Shown in pieces: positions 46,695 through 57,769 of a DNA stretch of 64,000 nucleotides (positions within the stretch are counted from its first letter, which is position 1; the number at the start of each line of letters is the position of its first letter). The position numbers were made by a program, and so were the translations under genes. The stretch covers positions 2,173,145 through 2,237,144 of the forward strand of contig VZQC01002907.1 in assembly GCA_009823505.1 (NCBI GenBank). Reading direction: 5' to 3'. Origin of the DNA: Rhizomys pruinosus. Lineage: Eukaryota; Chordata; Mammalia; Rodentia; Spalacidae. The notes beneath the pieces are model-generated. The model was not told the origin of the DNA, searched no databases, and saw only the letters and a list, made by a program, of their open reading frames with translations.

Positions 46695-47030
46695 TAGCAG
46701 ACACTTTTGCATCACGGTGACCAAAATACCCAACAGAAACAAGGTAATGGAGGAAAGACTTTAACTTAGCTCATCATTCCGGGGGGGGGGGGTCTTGATT
46801 CATCTCGGCCAAGAAGCTATGGAGGTTCAGAGTGTGAGGTGGTAGCTAGTCACATGACTGCTGACCAGGAGGCACAGATGAGAGAGAAGGACCAGAGCTG
46901 GGGGCATCCTCCAGTGACCTGCTTCCAGCAACCAGGCTCTGCCTCTTGAAGGTCCCACAGCCTCCCAAAATAGCCCCATCAAAACAGGAGCCTGTGGTGA
47001 CATTTCAGACTCAAACCATAACAGGTACAT
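46695..47030 (+). repeat. Decayed rodent interspersed repeat
   Basis: CACGGTGACCAAAATACCCA, AGACTTTAACTTAGCTCATC and CCAAAATAGCCCCATCAAAA with a G12 run at 46780-46791; same broad family as 2325-2700 (tentative). Confidence 0.5.
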
Positions 47031-48153
47031 ACAGGTCCAGCTAGAACTTAGGAAGTCCTAAAAAAAATGCTAGTTAGATCGTCAGGGTGCCAGAAGAAAA
47101 CATTCTGGCTATGAAAATCTAAAATATAACAGCACACTGTCCACTCAGTTGCAGTGTCTGAGTGAGCCTCTGTGCCCCTTTCCTCTTTGACTGGCTCTCT
47201 GAAAGGCTACAGTTCACAGTAAAGATGATAATTAATAACACTAGTAATAGTGATAGTAAAATTCATAATTGCATGAGCACTGTATATCACTTAATGACAG
47301 GGTCATATTCTGATGGACTTGTTCTTAGGAGATCTTGTCATTGTACAGACACCCAAGAGGGAACCTATACAAACCTACGTGATGGACCATAATGCATACC
47401 TAAGCAATGAGCTGTAGCTAGATGTGTGTGGTGCAGCCTACAGCTCTTAGGGCCACAATGAATAAAACAATACAAGATCAAATTAAGCACAAGAGCAAAT
47501 GATGTAATCAAGAGATGTAATACCTACCGATGTAGAAGGCTTCTGGTTAATGTAGTTTCTCTTTCTATAAGGTAGGAGTATACTCTAATACTAAAACATA
47601 AATCAGCAAACACTCTTTTGTTATCATGACCAAGTATTATGTTCTCCACATAATTGTTCATGCTGCATTTTATATGACTGACAGGGCAGCAGATTGCTCC
47701 ACAAGCATCACCTCATGCATGAGCAATGTCCTGTGCTGAAATGTCACTAGTCAATAGGAGTTTTTCAGCTCCATTGTCATCTAATGGGACAACCATCTCT
47801 CATTGATGGAAACATCGTATAGTGTGTGACTGTCGCAGAATCCCCTTAACTGTACACTTACTCTGCTTCATGCCCAGGCATTGTGTAAGCCAGCTCCTTT
47901 GTTCCTGGCAACAAAACTATGACCCAGGTACTGCGTTTAATTCTCATTTATTAGATGATGAAAATGTGACTGAGAAAAATCTGTGAGCTAGGATGAGAAC
48001 CAGAGTGTAAATCCAGGTTTATGAGTTTTTAGAAACAGTGTGTTTTTACTGCTGCTTTTACATTTACGTTTAACCAACTCTGCAAATTCAACCACTATGT
48101 GTGGAGTCACATATGATGACTGCATCTTCAACCAGCACGTATTTAAGCATTAT

Positions 48154-48184
<31 letters not shown>

Positions 48185-48210
48185 TAGATAGATAGATATA
48201 GATGTAGATA
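48154..48210. repeat. (GATA)n microsatellite
   Basis: GATA units with two ATATAGATA interruptions. Confidence 0.95.
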
Positions 48211-48767
48211 TGGTACTTCTCCTTCACCCATGAGTACTTAGCCACTGGATCTTTATCACCCTCTGCCTCCTTTGCCGCTATGGACTTAACCACTGCATAC
48301 CTCACCCCTATGAACTTAGTTGTACACATATATGTATGGCTGTATACTTGACCACAGTATATTTCACTGCTGCATACTTAACCACTGTACTTAACCATCA
48401 CATTTTGAATCACAATATATATAAGCATTGTGTACCTAACCCCTACACACTGAACTAACCACCCTCTACTTCACTGCTAGTCTGTGATAGCACACTTCAT
48501 AGAACCAGTGTAAGGAAAAGTTGTAGGAATGTGGATCCAGGTGGGTAAAAGCTTTGGGGGACTATGGAGGGAATTGATTAATTACAGTCACCTCACAGAC
48601 TTCAAATCTACCAAAGTTGAAGACTGTCAGTTTTCTCCAAGTAATTAAATCCAAGCCTAAGACAGTGGATCTCAAACCACTGTCTTTCTCTGTAGACCCT
48701 GGGGTTGCCAGTATTAGTTCTTTCTTCATTTTATGACCTTTTAAAAAAGGAAAAAGTCCTTTTCCTT

Positions 48768-48929
48768 TTTAAAATACATTTTATTATTTTAAATTTTATG
48801 TGTATGGTGAGGGTGTGCATGACATTTCCTTGGAACTGGAGTTACAAACAGCTGTCAGCCACCATGTGGGTACTGGGAACTGAATCTGGGTCTTCTGCAA
48901 GAGAACCACTGATCCATCTCTTCAGTCCC
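48768..48929 (-). repeat. B2 SINE, minus strand, shortened
   Basis: Compared with the other copies it lacks the segment around GTGCACCCATG-CAATGCC-GAGGTCAGAAGAGGG and part of the tRNA head. Confidence 0.8.
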
Positions 48930-49619
48930 GTGACACTCCTTTTAACTCCCAACCCAACTCCAAATGTCTGGCAGCTGTTGCATTGTGACCTGTTTATATG
49001 AAACAAGATGGTTTAGCAAGCAACTAAATTCCTTCATCCATTCATGTTTCATTTGATCACTTGAAAAATGCTCATTAGGTTATTGCTATGTGACCAGTAC
49101 CCTTTGAAGAAAAAAATAAAGGAAGATCCCACTGTGTCTAAATAATCAACCTATTCACTTTCTGGATGCTATGTAATGGTCTGTGCTTTATGACATATAG
49201 GCTGTAATTCAATAGTCATGGACTGGATTCTTATGACTATTTTTAATTTGCTAAAAGTGATTCTTGAAATAAAGTGTATGTACATGTATGGGTATGTGAT
49301 GATTATTTACTGGTGAGGCAGAGACCTGAACATATAGTGTAATCCCTTATCATTCCTCGGCAAATCCCAGTGATCCAGGTTCTTAAATGGAATGAACTAT
49401 GGCAGTGTTTTATGGTGTTCTCTAAGGAGGTGGCCATTCCCATCTGAATGACTGCATAAAGAGGCTTTGGAAAGCAGCTGGCTTTGTAAGACAGTTCTCA
49501 GGGTAGAAACCACACAGGTTCAAATCTCAGTTTAAGTAATCTCTCACAGTGTGGCCACTGGAAGTCAATTCAACTTTCTGAACCTCTTTGTTAATGAAAT
49601 GATAAAAATCAAATTGCCC

Positions 49620-49862
49620 TCCTGGAGAAATAGCTCTGTAGGTAACTGTCTTACCTTCTAAGCATGAAGACCTGATTTCAATCCCCAGAGCTCATATTTA
49701 AGAAAAAAAAAAAAAAACACCAGATGTGGTGATCCACACTCATAATCTCAGCACTGGGGTTGGAGGAGGGACAGGCAGGCAGGTCCTAGAGGCTTGCTAG
49801 TCTGTCATCCTAGCCCATTTGGTGAGGGTAAGTGCCTAACAATGAGAGACCCTATCTCAAAA
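49620..49862 (+). repeat. B4-type composite SINE
   Basis: TGGAGAAATAGCTCTGTAGG head with A-run (49703-49717), then CCAGATGTGGTGATCCACAC B1-like part, ending CCCTATCTCAAAAGAAAGAA. It leads into a (GGAA)n. Confidence 0.8.
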
Positions 49863-49877
49863 GAAAGAAAGAATAAA

Positions 49878-49934
49878 AGGAAGGAAGGAAGGAAGGAAGG
49901 AAGGAAGGAAGGAAGGAAGGAAGGAAGGAAGGAA
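49878..49934. repeat. (GGAA)n microsatellite
   Basis: Pure GGAA units that probably grew from the A-rich tail of the preceding SINE. Confidence 0.97.
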
Positions 49935-50001
49935 GAGAAAAGGCAGATAAAATTTGATGAATAACATCCAAGGTTGTCCTCTGGGCTCTATATGCATGTG
50001 C

Positions 50002-50002
<1 letters not shown>

Positions 50003-50045
<43 letters not shown>
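50003..50045. repeat. (CA)n microsatellite
   Basis: Uninterrupted CA run. Confidence 0.97.
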
Positions 50046-50047
<2 letters not shown>

Positions 50048-50184
50048 CCTAGGTTTTGTTGCTACTAAAATAATAGTAATACTTATTTTTCTGTAAGGTT
50101 CAACTGGGTTAGCATGCTTCAATTCTCAAACAGTTTGGTTTTTCATCCAAAATCATCTTTCTTTGCTATGGGATACTGTTTTTG

Positions 50185-50690
50185 AATCCCTGGAGCCTGC
50201 CCCAATTATAAAAGAAGATAACTTGACTTCATTTAACTGCAGCCTGAGCGTTTGGATTTAATTGAACGGGAAATAATTACTCGTGAAGAGCAGAGGTTTT
50301 TGAGGTTCTGTGAAGCGATGTAAGATATGTATCTCGTTACATTAGACCTTAGCAAATATACTTTTAATAATCAGCTGCTATTTAGCATGCCTTCCACCTC
50401 CTGTTAAATTTCCAGAAAGAAGTATAGACAGGATGGATTGGGGAGGGACTAGGCTGAACTTCCAATTCATTATTTAAAAAGTGATTTATTTACCGAGGTG
50501 AGCCATTTGCAAATTCAATAATAAATCTATTAAGGAGTAGTTAACCTCTATAAACCCTGTTTTAAATAATCAATTGGTGTTTGGGTAACGTACAGTGTCT
50601 GTCTCATTAGGTGGGCATTAAGTCCTTATTTGAGGCACTTAATCTGAAGTGTGACTGAATCAGCCATGAGGTGGTAATTAGGTGCTCACC
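50185..50690. promoter_or_regulatory. Srrm4: Candidate conserved intronic element upstream of the 87-nt exon
   Basis: Repeat-free AT-rich sequence ends about 100 bases before the acceptor, with ATAATTACTCG, GGTAATTAGGTG, CAGCTG and several TTTAAATAAT-type words. Its freedom from repeats next to a short exon suggests a constrained splicing or enhancer element; conservation could not be measured here. Confidence 0.3.
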
Positions 50691-50794
50691 ATGGGTCCTT
50701 GATCCTCTACAGGACTGGGTGCCTTCCCCTTCCCTGGCTGTGACGTCCGAGGAGCCAAGGGACCCTCTCATGCCTGACTTTTCTGTCCCCACAG

Positions 50795-50881
50795 TGCCTC
50801 GCAAGACAGAGACTTGACACCACCACCTTCCTCCAGGGGGAAAAAGAAAAAGAAGAAATCCACCAGGAAGAAGCGAAGGAG
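50795..50881 (+). CDS. Srrm4: Srrm4 coding exon (probably exon 3), 87 nt, lysine-rich
   Basis: The exon follows a TTTTCTGTCCCCACAG acceptor and ends AG before gtgagg at 50882. Its first T completes a Ser codon (AG|T) begun in the previous exon. The 29 codons read SASQDRDLTPPPSSRG and then a run of lysines followed by STRKKRRR. This matches the SRRM4 segment with TPPPSSRG and the first poly-Lys block. Such basic blocks in SR-related proteins commonly serve nuclear localisation or RNA and protein contacts; that role is inferred here. The exon is symmetric (phase 2 at both ends), so its skipping would keep the frame. Confidence 0.96.
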
Positions 50882-51104
50882 GTGAGGGTCCCAAAGGGAG
50901 TCGGAAGCTCATCAATAGATGAGACGAGGAGAAGTAACAAGAGTGTTAGTCTCACAGTGGCTTTACCATGGGTTTACATCCTTTCTCTGCCTCCTAACTA
51001 GTTGTGCAACCATGGGCTTCACCCTTTGGCACCCTTTTTCTCTTTTCCAGCATGGTGGTAATGCTGACCTTTGGGGATTTTTTAAAGTAATTAGAAGCGA
51101 GGAC

Positions 51105-51250
51105 TAGTATAGTGACTCTTGCCGGCATTCCCAGCCCTTGACAGTCTGAGGTAGGAGGATTGGGGTAAGTATGAGGCTAGCCTGGACTACATAGAGAGTT
51201 CTAGGCCAGCCTGAGCTACAAAGTGAGACTGTATATCACAAAAAAGAAAC
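51105..51250 (+). repeat. Old B1-like SINE
   Basis: Contains 'gaggtaggaggattggggtaagtatgaggctagcctggactacat' and 'gccagcctgagctacaaagtgagac', a diverged B1 or proto-B1. Confidence 0.8.
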
Positions 51251-51550
51251 AGGGAGTGGAAGAAGAGGAGGAGGAAGAAGGGTGAAGGAGGAAGAGAAGA
51301 ATATGGAAGCTACTGACACAAAGTCTAACACAGTATATGGCCAGTTAATTAGGAATGGCTATTACCAAGAACACTGAGCTTGAGGGGCAGGAGCTCAGAC
51401 TGCAGAGGCTTATGCTAAGCACCCACTGCCCACCATTCCCCTTGCACTCTGCCACACTCTACCAGGCAAGCATTATCATCCCCATATTAGGGACAAGAAG
51501 ATAAAGGCTCATAGAATGTAGTGACAGAATCTCCATGGACTTGATTTCCA

Positions 51551-51691
51551 GGATCCTCTCCTCCTCCATCACACCTACCTACCAAACTCCATACCCAGGA
51601 TCCTCTCCTCCTCCATCACACCTACCTACCAAACTCCATACCCAGGATCCTCTCCTCCTCCATCACACCTACCTACCAAACTCCATACCCA
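51551..51691. repeat. 47-bp tandem repeat, three copies
   Basis: Units start GGATCCTCTCCTCCTCCATC at 51551, 51598 and 51645 and are identical as far as I can see. Confidence 0.98.
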
Positions 51692-51977
51692 GGGTAGCAG
51701 ACTGTGTGAATGCCGGCTACTGGCCCTTCTGTGCTTCATGCGTTTCTTACTACACACACTTCTTTGAATACATTTTTTTCATTTAAAGATATTTTCAGAT
51801 TCCCTTGTGGGGTGCCACAAACTGCACTGAAAAGTTGTCTAGTGTTCTGGCCCAGGAACTGGGCTTAAGCTTCAGAGCTGAGAATCACACCAAACCTCCC
51901 AGGCAGCATTTACAGAAGCCTGCAGGGGGTAGCAGAGAGCAATAGCTGGACCATTTGGACCTCAACTCCATGTTGTT

Positions 51978-52209
51978 TGTTTAATTTAAATACTTTATTA
52001 TTTCATTTTATGTTTATGAGTATATTGCCTGTGTGTGTGTAAGTGTACCCGTGTTGCGTAATGCTCACGGAGGACAGAAGAAGGTGTTGGATTCTCCTGG
52101 AACTGGAGTTACAGATGGTTGTTAGCGACCATGTGGGTGCTAGGAATCAAACTCAGGTCCTCTGCAGGAACAACCAGTGCTCTTAAACACTGAGCCAGCT
52201 CTTCAGCCC
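51978..52209 (-). repeat. B2 SINE, minus strand
   Basis: Reverse head 'ggggctgaagagctggctcag'; a short target duplication TCAACTCCATGTT flanks it (about 51962 and 52212). Confidence 0.92.
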
Positions 52210-53159
52210 CTTCAACTCCATGTTTTCTGATTTTCCAACACATCAGGTAGCCTACTTCTGAAAAGAGCAAACTAAAGAGGATTCAAAGGAGTGGTGGACG
52301 GAACCTGTGCATTCCAACCCTTGTAAGATAAAGGATGGAATGGAGTAAATTGAGCTCTCTGAGGTTAAGAGTATACGGAACTTCAAGAGAGAAAATAGCA
52401 CACACTGAGCTCTGCTAGTTATTCATTCAATAAGTGTCCACTGAGCATGTCTGGGAACAGAGGTTATTCCTTAAGAGTCAAATTGTTCCTTGCCCATTCC
52501 TCCCCACTAACATGTTTTTCTTAACCTAAAAATGTGTTTTTTTAAAAAAAGGAAAAGAAAATTGTTGTCTACTATTTTTACATTGGAAGATTTCATATGG
52601 AAATATAGATTTCTGGAAACTTCTATGGAAAAGGCAGGTGCTTTGAAGCCTGTGGCTGCATTCCCATACTGGACCCCTGGCTGGCCTGCCAGAGTCAGTT
52701 GCCCCTGCAGTTAGCTGTTCTCTGGCTCACCTCAGTCCTCACCACTCCCTGCTGTCTCCCAGTGAGCCTGCTTTACTTGTTTCTAGTATTGGAGAGGCTC
52801 CTGCTAGCATTGAGCTGGTAACCTCTATGTCAGCCCTGCTGTGCCAGTGAGGAAATAAGCCAAGAGATAATAAGCCACAATTCTCCCAGGGGACTGTGAG
52901 CTGATGATGGGGTCAAGATGGAAATCAGGTTACCCCCGTCATCACCGTGGCCCCAGCGAGGTAGCTGCTTTCCAGGTGCCCCTTTGGTGACTCCACCCAT
53001 GCTGGGACTATGGGGACACAGCCTTACCAGGAAGACAGAAGAATGTGGCAGAGGACAGACCCACAGAACATCAGAATGGAGAGTAGCCAAGGAGAATAAG
53101 AAAACTGTCTGGATTTAAGTAGAAGGGTAGCTGTGGAGTGGAGCGGTCCTTGTGAGCAA

Positions 53160-53370
53160 AACCCTGAGATCAGTGAGATGTCTGTTTGAATCTCAGCTCA
53201 TCTGCTTCTTGGCTGTGGGCCCATGGGCAAGTTGCTTTACCTCTCTGAATCTCACTTCCTTTGCCTGAAAGGGGAGGATAGCAATTGCACCTACCTAAGA
53301 AAGCTTTAGAAGGATTGAAATAGGGCACATAATATTTAAAACAGATGCAAGCTACTATCAGTATAGTGTC
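53160..53370 (-). repeat. MIR-like SINE, minus strand
   Basis: GGGCAAGTTGCTTTACCTCT, GAATCTCACTTCCTTTGCCT and 'aaaggggaggatagcaattgcacctacc' follow reverse MIR. It ends about 120 bases before the 72-nt exon. Confidence 0.8.
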
Positions 53371-53488
53371 CTTGATGTGGGGTCCCCCAAAAGAGCCAAG
53401 ACCCTGTATCTGAATGGAGAAGAGACCCATGGCAGCCTGGCCTGGCCTCTAGGAGCCTCCCTTTGAAGTGTGTCTCCCCTCCCCACAG

Positions 53489-53560
53489 GTCCCCATCCTA
53501 TAGCCCATCACCTGTCAAGAAAAAGAAGAAGAAAAGTTCCAAGAAACATAAACGCCACAG
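53489..53560 (+). CDS. Srrm4: Srrm4 coding exon (probably exon 4), 72 nt, second Lys block
   Basis: The acceptor is TCCCCTCCCCACAG. The exon begins with G, which completes an Arg codon, and ends CACAG before a weaker donor, gtattg at 53561. The 24 codons read R-SPSYSPSPV, then six lysines, then SSKKHKRH. This matches the SYSPSPVKKKKKK segment of SRRM4. The SP dipeptides are of the kind found phosphorylated in SR-related proteins (general knowledge, not shown here). The exon is symmetric, phase 2 to phase 2. The donor departs from the GTRAGT consensus at the fourth and fifth intron bases. Confidence 0.96.
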
Positions 53561-54084
53561 GTATTGTCCTCGCTCCTCTGCAATTAGGGTGCAGCAGGTG
53601 GGGTAGGGGTCAGGGATGCGAAGGTCAACTGGAAGCATCCCGTGCCAACAGACTCACTTTATGTTTGTTCTGTCATTTTTATTTGGTAAGAGCTGGGACT
53701 CTGGGTGGGAGGAATAGACTCTTCCTCAGACTCCCATTAAAGCTGACTTCAGCCAGTTGGGGACTGAAAGCACAGGAGAATCAGACCAGTCAGGTCTAGG
53801 AGGGGCTGGAGCTAAGGAGTGGAGAGCTGAGACCCCAGGCCACTCCTGCTTCCTGGTCCCTGTAGGGAGTGACAAGCCAGCATCCTGTCCTATTTCATCC
53901 ATGTTACAAGGCAAGCCTCCAGTAGACACTCACCTCCTTGATTTCACACGGTTCCAACTGTGTCCTAGAAGGTGGGTTCATGTTGAAAAACACAGTATCC
54001 AAACCCTCCCACCTCTGTGACTGGGAAGCAGGGAGAGTCACGAAAGGGCCTCATGATTTGGACTCTCAGTCCATGTATCCATGA

Positions 54085-54117
<33 letters not shown>
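54085..54117. repeat. (CA)n microsatellite
   Basis: Uninterrupted CA run. Confidence 0.97.
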
Positions 54118-54119
<2 letters not shown>

Positions 54120-54819
54120 AAATTCACATATTTACAGAAACAATAAAGACTGGAGGATATCATCCAGAGGGCTCCAACTTGTGGCCGATGGAGCAAGACA
54201 ACATGTTATAGTTGGAAGATTTTGCAATACGAAATCTTCAGTTGTTTTGCAAAGTCTGCCCTCACTGAGCCAGCTCCCACGGGCAGCCGTCCACTGGCTC
54301 AGAGGAGCTCCACTTCTAAGGAGCAGACACTCAGCCTACTCTGTCCATTGACATACACTTTCTAAGCCCTGCAGTTGGTTATAGATTTTAGGAAAAGAAT
54401 GGCTTGTATTTTATTCTTGCTTATATGTGTCTTCCAGCTCTGCTACATCCATTATGGAGCATTTGTGTGTAATGAGCAAAAGTGAGCGGTCATTTGCGTT
54501 TTCCCCATCTCAAGTTCATTTCAAAGTCGTCTCAGCATGGCTTTTCCCAGTCCGGGGTCTCAGCCTATGTTTGATCCCCACTGGTTACATCCACCGCTTG
54601 CCCAGACCTTCCACTCTAGCTGAGGTCCTGCTTCATACATGATATGGACAAGCAATGAAATGTGGTTAATCTGGCACCATAGACCATTCCCCCATGGAGC
54701 CCATTCTTGAGACAATGAGCCACCCAGGAGTACAGAAAACCGCCTTGAGACCTGTCTGTGCTGGTCAATTCAAGCCAGTGAGGGGGACTTTTGAGTATCT
54801 GGAAGCCAGGTGGCTTCTC

Positions 54820-55043
54820 AATTAAGGCTGTAGTCCCAGCTAGTCATGAGTATGAGGCAGGAGGGCCACAAGTTCAAGGCTAGCTTGTGAAGCTTAGAGA
54901 AGAGAGAGGAAAAGAGAGACTGTGGATCAGCATGGTGACATATACTTACAGTCCTAGCGCTTGAGAGGACAGAGACAGAGGCAGGAGAATCGTGAGCTCA
55001 GGCCCAGCCTGGGCTACATAGCAAGTCCCTGTTTCAAGAGAGA
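54820..55043 (+). repeat. Two diverged B1-like SINE pieces
   Basis: 'gctgtagtcccagctagtcatgagtatgaggcaggagg' (54828-54900) and 'catggtgacatatacttacagtcctagcgcttgagagg' through 'cagcctgggctacatagcaag' (54930-55040) are consecutive decayed B1 relatives. Confidence 0.75.
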
Positions 55044-55217
55044 CAATGAGGGCGCAGGTGTGGTGGTGCACGCCTTTAATCCTAGCACTCGGGAGGCAGA
55101 GGCAGGTGGATCTTTGTGAGTTCAAGGCCAGCCTGGTCTACAGAGTGAGTTCCAGGACAGCTGGGGCTACAGGGAGACCCTGTCTCGAAAAAGACAAAAA
55201 AAAAAAAAAAAAGAGAG
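55044..55217 (+). repeat. B1 SINE
   Basis: GGTGTGGTGGTGCACGCCTTTAATCCTAGC-type start, CGGGAGGCAGAGGCAGGTGG, CAGCCTGGTCTACAGAGTGA and a poly(A) tail at 55198-55212. It is intact and little diverged. Confidence 0.97.
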
Positions 55218-55922
55218 AGGCAGTGAGAGAGAAGGGGGAGAAGCAAGAACATGATAGAATCAGGCTCTTTCTGCCTGACCAGGAGTTAGAGGCTCAGAGA
55301 GCACAGGAAATGCTATCGCTGGCCCTCACCAAAGACACACCTACTGGGTACCACCCTCCTCCTGGCCCAGCTTCTCCCAGAACTTGGAAGTTTGGTTAAT
55401 GACAGCTGATGCTTCTGGAGGGAACAATTAGGGAGAGAGAGGAGAAACACTGAGATGGCTTTCCTTTTCTTAGTAACAAAGTTTGATGGATATTTAAAAA
55501 CTGTTCACATCCATTTGTCAGATACTCAGTGTGTCTCATGAATGAGGATTGAGTCTCAGAGACAAAATGTAGCCACTGACCTCAGTGGGGTGATATAGCT
55601 ACAGATGGAGGGGTCTGCACTCCAGTAAGCTCAGACACTCAGCCAGATACTATGGAAAGAGAAGAACCCAAGGGGCTCAGGAAATGCCACAGAGTGGGGA
55701 AGCAGCATCCCAGAGGGGCTCGGGGATAAGGGGTAGCCGCAGAGGTGAAGCTGTGTGAGCCCAGGCAAGTTAACTTTTCTGAGCTTTGCTAGAAAACAAT
55801 CTTCCATGTGTTCCATAGAGAAGGATGTTCCATGGTGTTCCATGAGGTTGTAGGTGTTGGGTGAACCTGGCACGCAGCAGCAGTTCCACATGTGGAATCT
55901 GGTGGCCCATGATGATAACAAA

Positions 55923-55976
55923 GAGGAGGAGGAGGAGGAGGAGGAGGAGGAGGAGGAGGAGGAGGAGGAGGAGGAG
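55923..55976. repeat. (GGA)n microsatellite
   Basis: Pure GGA triplets; the poly-Glu and poly-Leu ORFs over it are artefacts. Confidence 0.97.
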
Positions 55977-56236
55977 ATGAGCAGGACTAAGGAGGTAGAG
56001 CACTCTTCTGCCCTCCTGGTTCAACCTCATCTAGGACAGGCTTACTGATAATGTGGGCAATGATGAACAGGCTTTGACCTGGGAATGCGGTGTGTTGAAC
56101 CATATCTCCCGTGAGGGCTTCATAGACTTTGAAATCTGATGGAAGAGGAGGACTGGCTACGAGTCCTGACCCAATATAGCATGATCGCAGTGCACTGTCC
56201 AGGAGCCAAAGCCTCTACTTACCTGTTTGTTCTCTC

Positions 56237-56238
<2 letters not shown>

Positions 56239-56291
<53 letters not shown>

Positions 56292-56299
56292 TCTTCTCC
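56239..56299 (+). promoter_or_regulatory. Srrm4: 61-nt uninterrupted pyrimidine tract of the microexon 3' splice site
   Basis: Every base from 56239 to 56299 is C or T, mostly CTCTCT, directly followed by AG and the 27-nt exon. CUCUCU is the classical binding sequence of PTBP1 (known), so this is a likely PTBP1 target (inferred). Confidence 0.75.
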
Positions 56300-56301
56300 A
56301 G

Positions 56302-56328
56302 GTCATTCTCGAAGAAGAGGAGACACAG
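56302..56328 (+). CDS. Srrm4: Srrm4 27-nt microexon (probably exon 5)
   Basis: This nine-codon exon encodes R-SFSKKRRH, with the first and last codons split across junctions. It follows a pyrimidine run of 61 nt (56239-56299) and AG, and is followed by a strong gtaaga donor at 56329. The residues match the SFSKKRRH segment that links the second Lys block to the SSSSPKSKRR segment in SRRM4. The size, phases and codon continuity with both neighbours support it as a real exon despite its length. At 27 nt it fits the usual definition of a microexon (3 to 27 nt), the class of exons that SRRM4 itself regulates in neurons. It is symmetric and could be skipped in frame. Confidence 0.94.
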
Positions 56329-57769
56329 GTAAGAACCTTGCTCCCAGATCAGCTTCCAGGTCCCCCTTCCAACTTCCTGGGCTTCAGTTCCCTCTAAGCT
56401 GAAAGCCTGTGTTTGATTTCCCTGAATATTTAAAGTCAGCTTTCAAGTTCAGGGGCTGAGCGTGGTTCCCACACCAAGCTCTGCCCAGGACTATTTTACC
56501 TTCATTGAAATCTGAACTCAAAGCACGTAGAACACGGGCCCCATCACTCCAAGCCTTTTCTTAAGTGGTCAAGAAATAGAGGCCAGAGAACACAGCAGGG
56601 GCAACATAAAGCTCCCACTTACAGGGAGCCGTGCAAAATGAGTCCTACACTCAGTGTCTCTTCCGAAACCCACCATAACTCATCAAAGCCTTCCACAGGG
56701 GTCATGCTTATGGCTCCTATTTTACTGATGGAGACACTTCAACTAAGGCAGGGGATGGCAGGGTCATAGCCAAAATTCACACGCAAACTGTCAGCTAGAG
56801 GATGTGGACAGGTGACGTGGACAGGTGACGTGGCATCTTAAATAACCATACCTACATCTAGAGTGATTCACTGGAGGTGAGCGAGGCCCTGCATGCCCAT
56901 CACTGAATAAACAGTCATGGCCAACATCGTTGGTGACCACTGAGTGCCACCCACTCCGCTACCCAGCCTGAGCTGTGGCCTCATTCTTGCATAGTTGAGA
57001 CAACCAGGTCTTAGACAGATCAGACCATTTGCCTGATGTCATACAACTGAGCAGCAGAGGCAGGACTTGAGTTTGGTGCAGTGCAACTGAATGAAATTAA
57101 TGTTCCCCCTTTTCAGGAACTCAGCAGACAGCAATGGATCTCCAAAGCTACTCAGTCTTGAAAGACAGTCACACCTTCTCAGAATTCTACTTGATTACAC
57201 TGGGGCCATGGGTCCCCGTTGCCCATTCATCCATACCCTGCAGCTCTGATACTTGAGTATTCATGGGTAGAGCATTTTAGAATCCACCACACTCAATCTG
57301 CTTTCATCTATCTCTGTGGACATTCTGCTAGGTATTCTGTTATCTTACAAACTCACTGACTAGCCGTCCCAAGCATGACCTCTAGGGTACCTTCCAGCTC
57401 AGCTGCGTGATCTTGCCAAAATGACTTAGCTTTTCTGAGGTTTAGTTTCCACATTGATGAAATGAGCTCTTGCAAACCATGCCTCTGCCCATAGGTGATG
57501 GGGACGATGATATGGGATTGTTGACTTAGAGTATCTGGCACAGTGCCTGGTTTATACCAAGGCCTCAGAATGGCAAGCGTTGTTGCTGTGACCTTCATCA
57601 CCACTGCAGCTAATCCATCAGAGAGAGCTCAGCCTCCTCAGCACCCTTTTGTCAACGTGTACATGAGTCAGGACTCCTGGTGTCGCTGCATGAAGACGCT
57701 GGCGTTTGAACTGCACTTAGTGCTTTGTTTTATTTGCATCTTTCAATTAATTGGCCATTTCTTATTTAG
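56329..57769 (+). other. Srrm4: Srrm4 intron between exons of 27 and 51 nt
   Basis: This intron of 1441 bp is mostly unique, with a short 15-bp direct repeat near 56810-56835 (two GGACAGGTGACGTGG-like units) and a MIR-like segment around 57355-57565. No other exon was seen. Confidence 0.92.
57355..57565 (-). repeat. MIR-like SINE, minus strand
   Basis: 'cgtgatcttgccaaaatgacttagcttttctgaggtttagtttccac' and 'agtatctggcacagtgcctggtttatacc' follow reverse MIR. Confidence 0.75.

Larger units (their letters stand above)
44132..50794 (+). other. Srrm4: Srrm4 intron between exons of 147 and 87 nt
   Basis: This GT-AG intron of about 6.7 kb contains paired decayed interspersed repeats (44.39-45.02 kb), a (GA)n at 45.55 kb, another decayed repeat at 46.7-47.03 kb, a (GATA)n, a shortened B2, a B4-type SINE and adjacent (GGAA)n and (CA)n arrays. 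The last 600 bases before the acceptor are free of recognisable repeats and AT-rich. Confidence 0.9.
50882..53488 (+). other. Srrm4: Srrm4 intron between exons of 87 and 72 nt
   Basis: This GT-AG intron of 2607 bp contains an old B1-like SINE, a threefold 47-bp tandem repeat, a minus-strand B2 and a MIR near its 3' end. No other exon was seen. Confidence 0.92.
53561..56301 (+). other. Srrm4: Srrm4 intron before the 27-nt microexon
   Basis: This intron of 2741 bp contains a (CA)n, three B1-related SINE pieces between 54.82 and 55.22 kb, a (GGA)n at 55.92 kb and, at its 3' end, the uninterrupted pyrimidine tract 56239-56299 that leads into the microexon. Confidence 0.92.
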
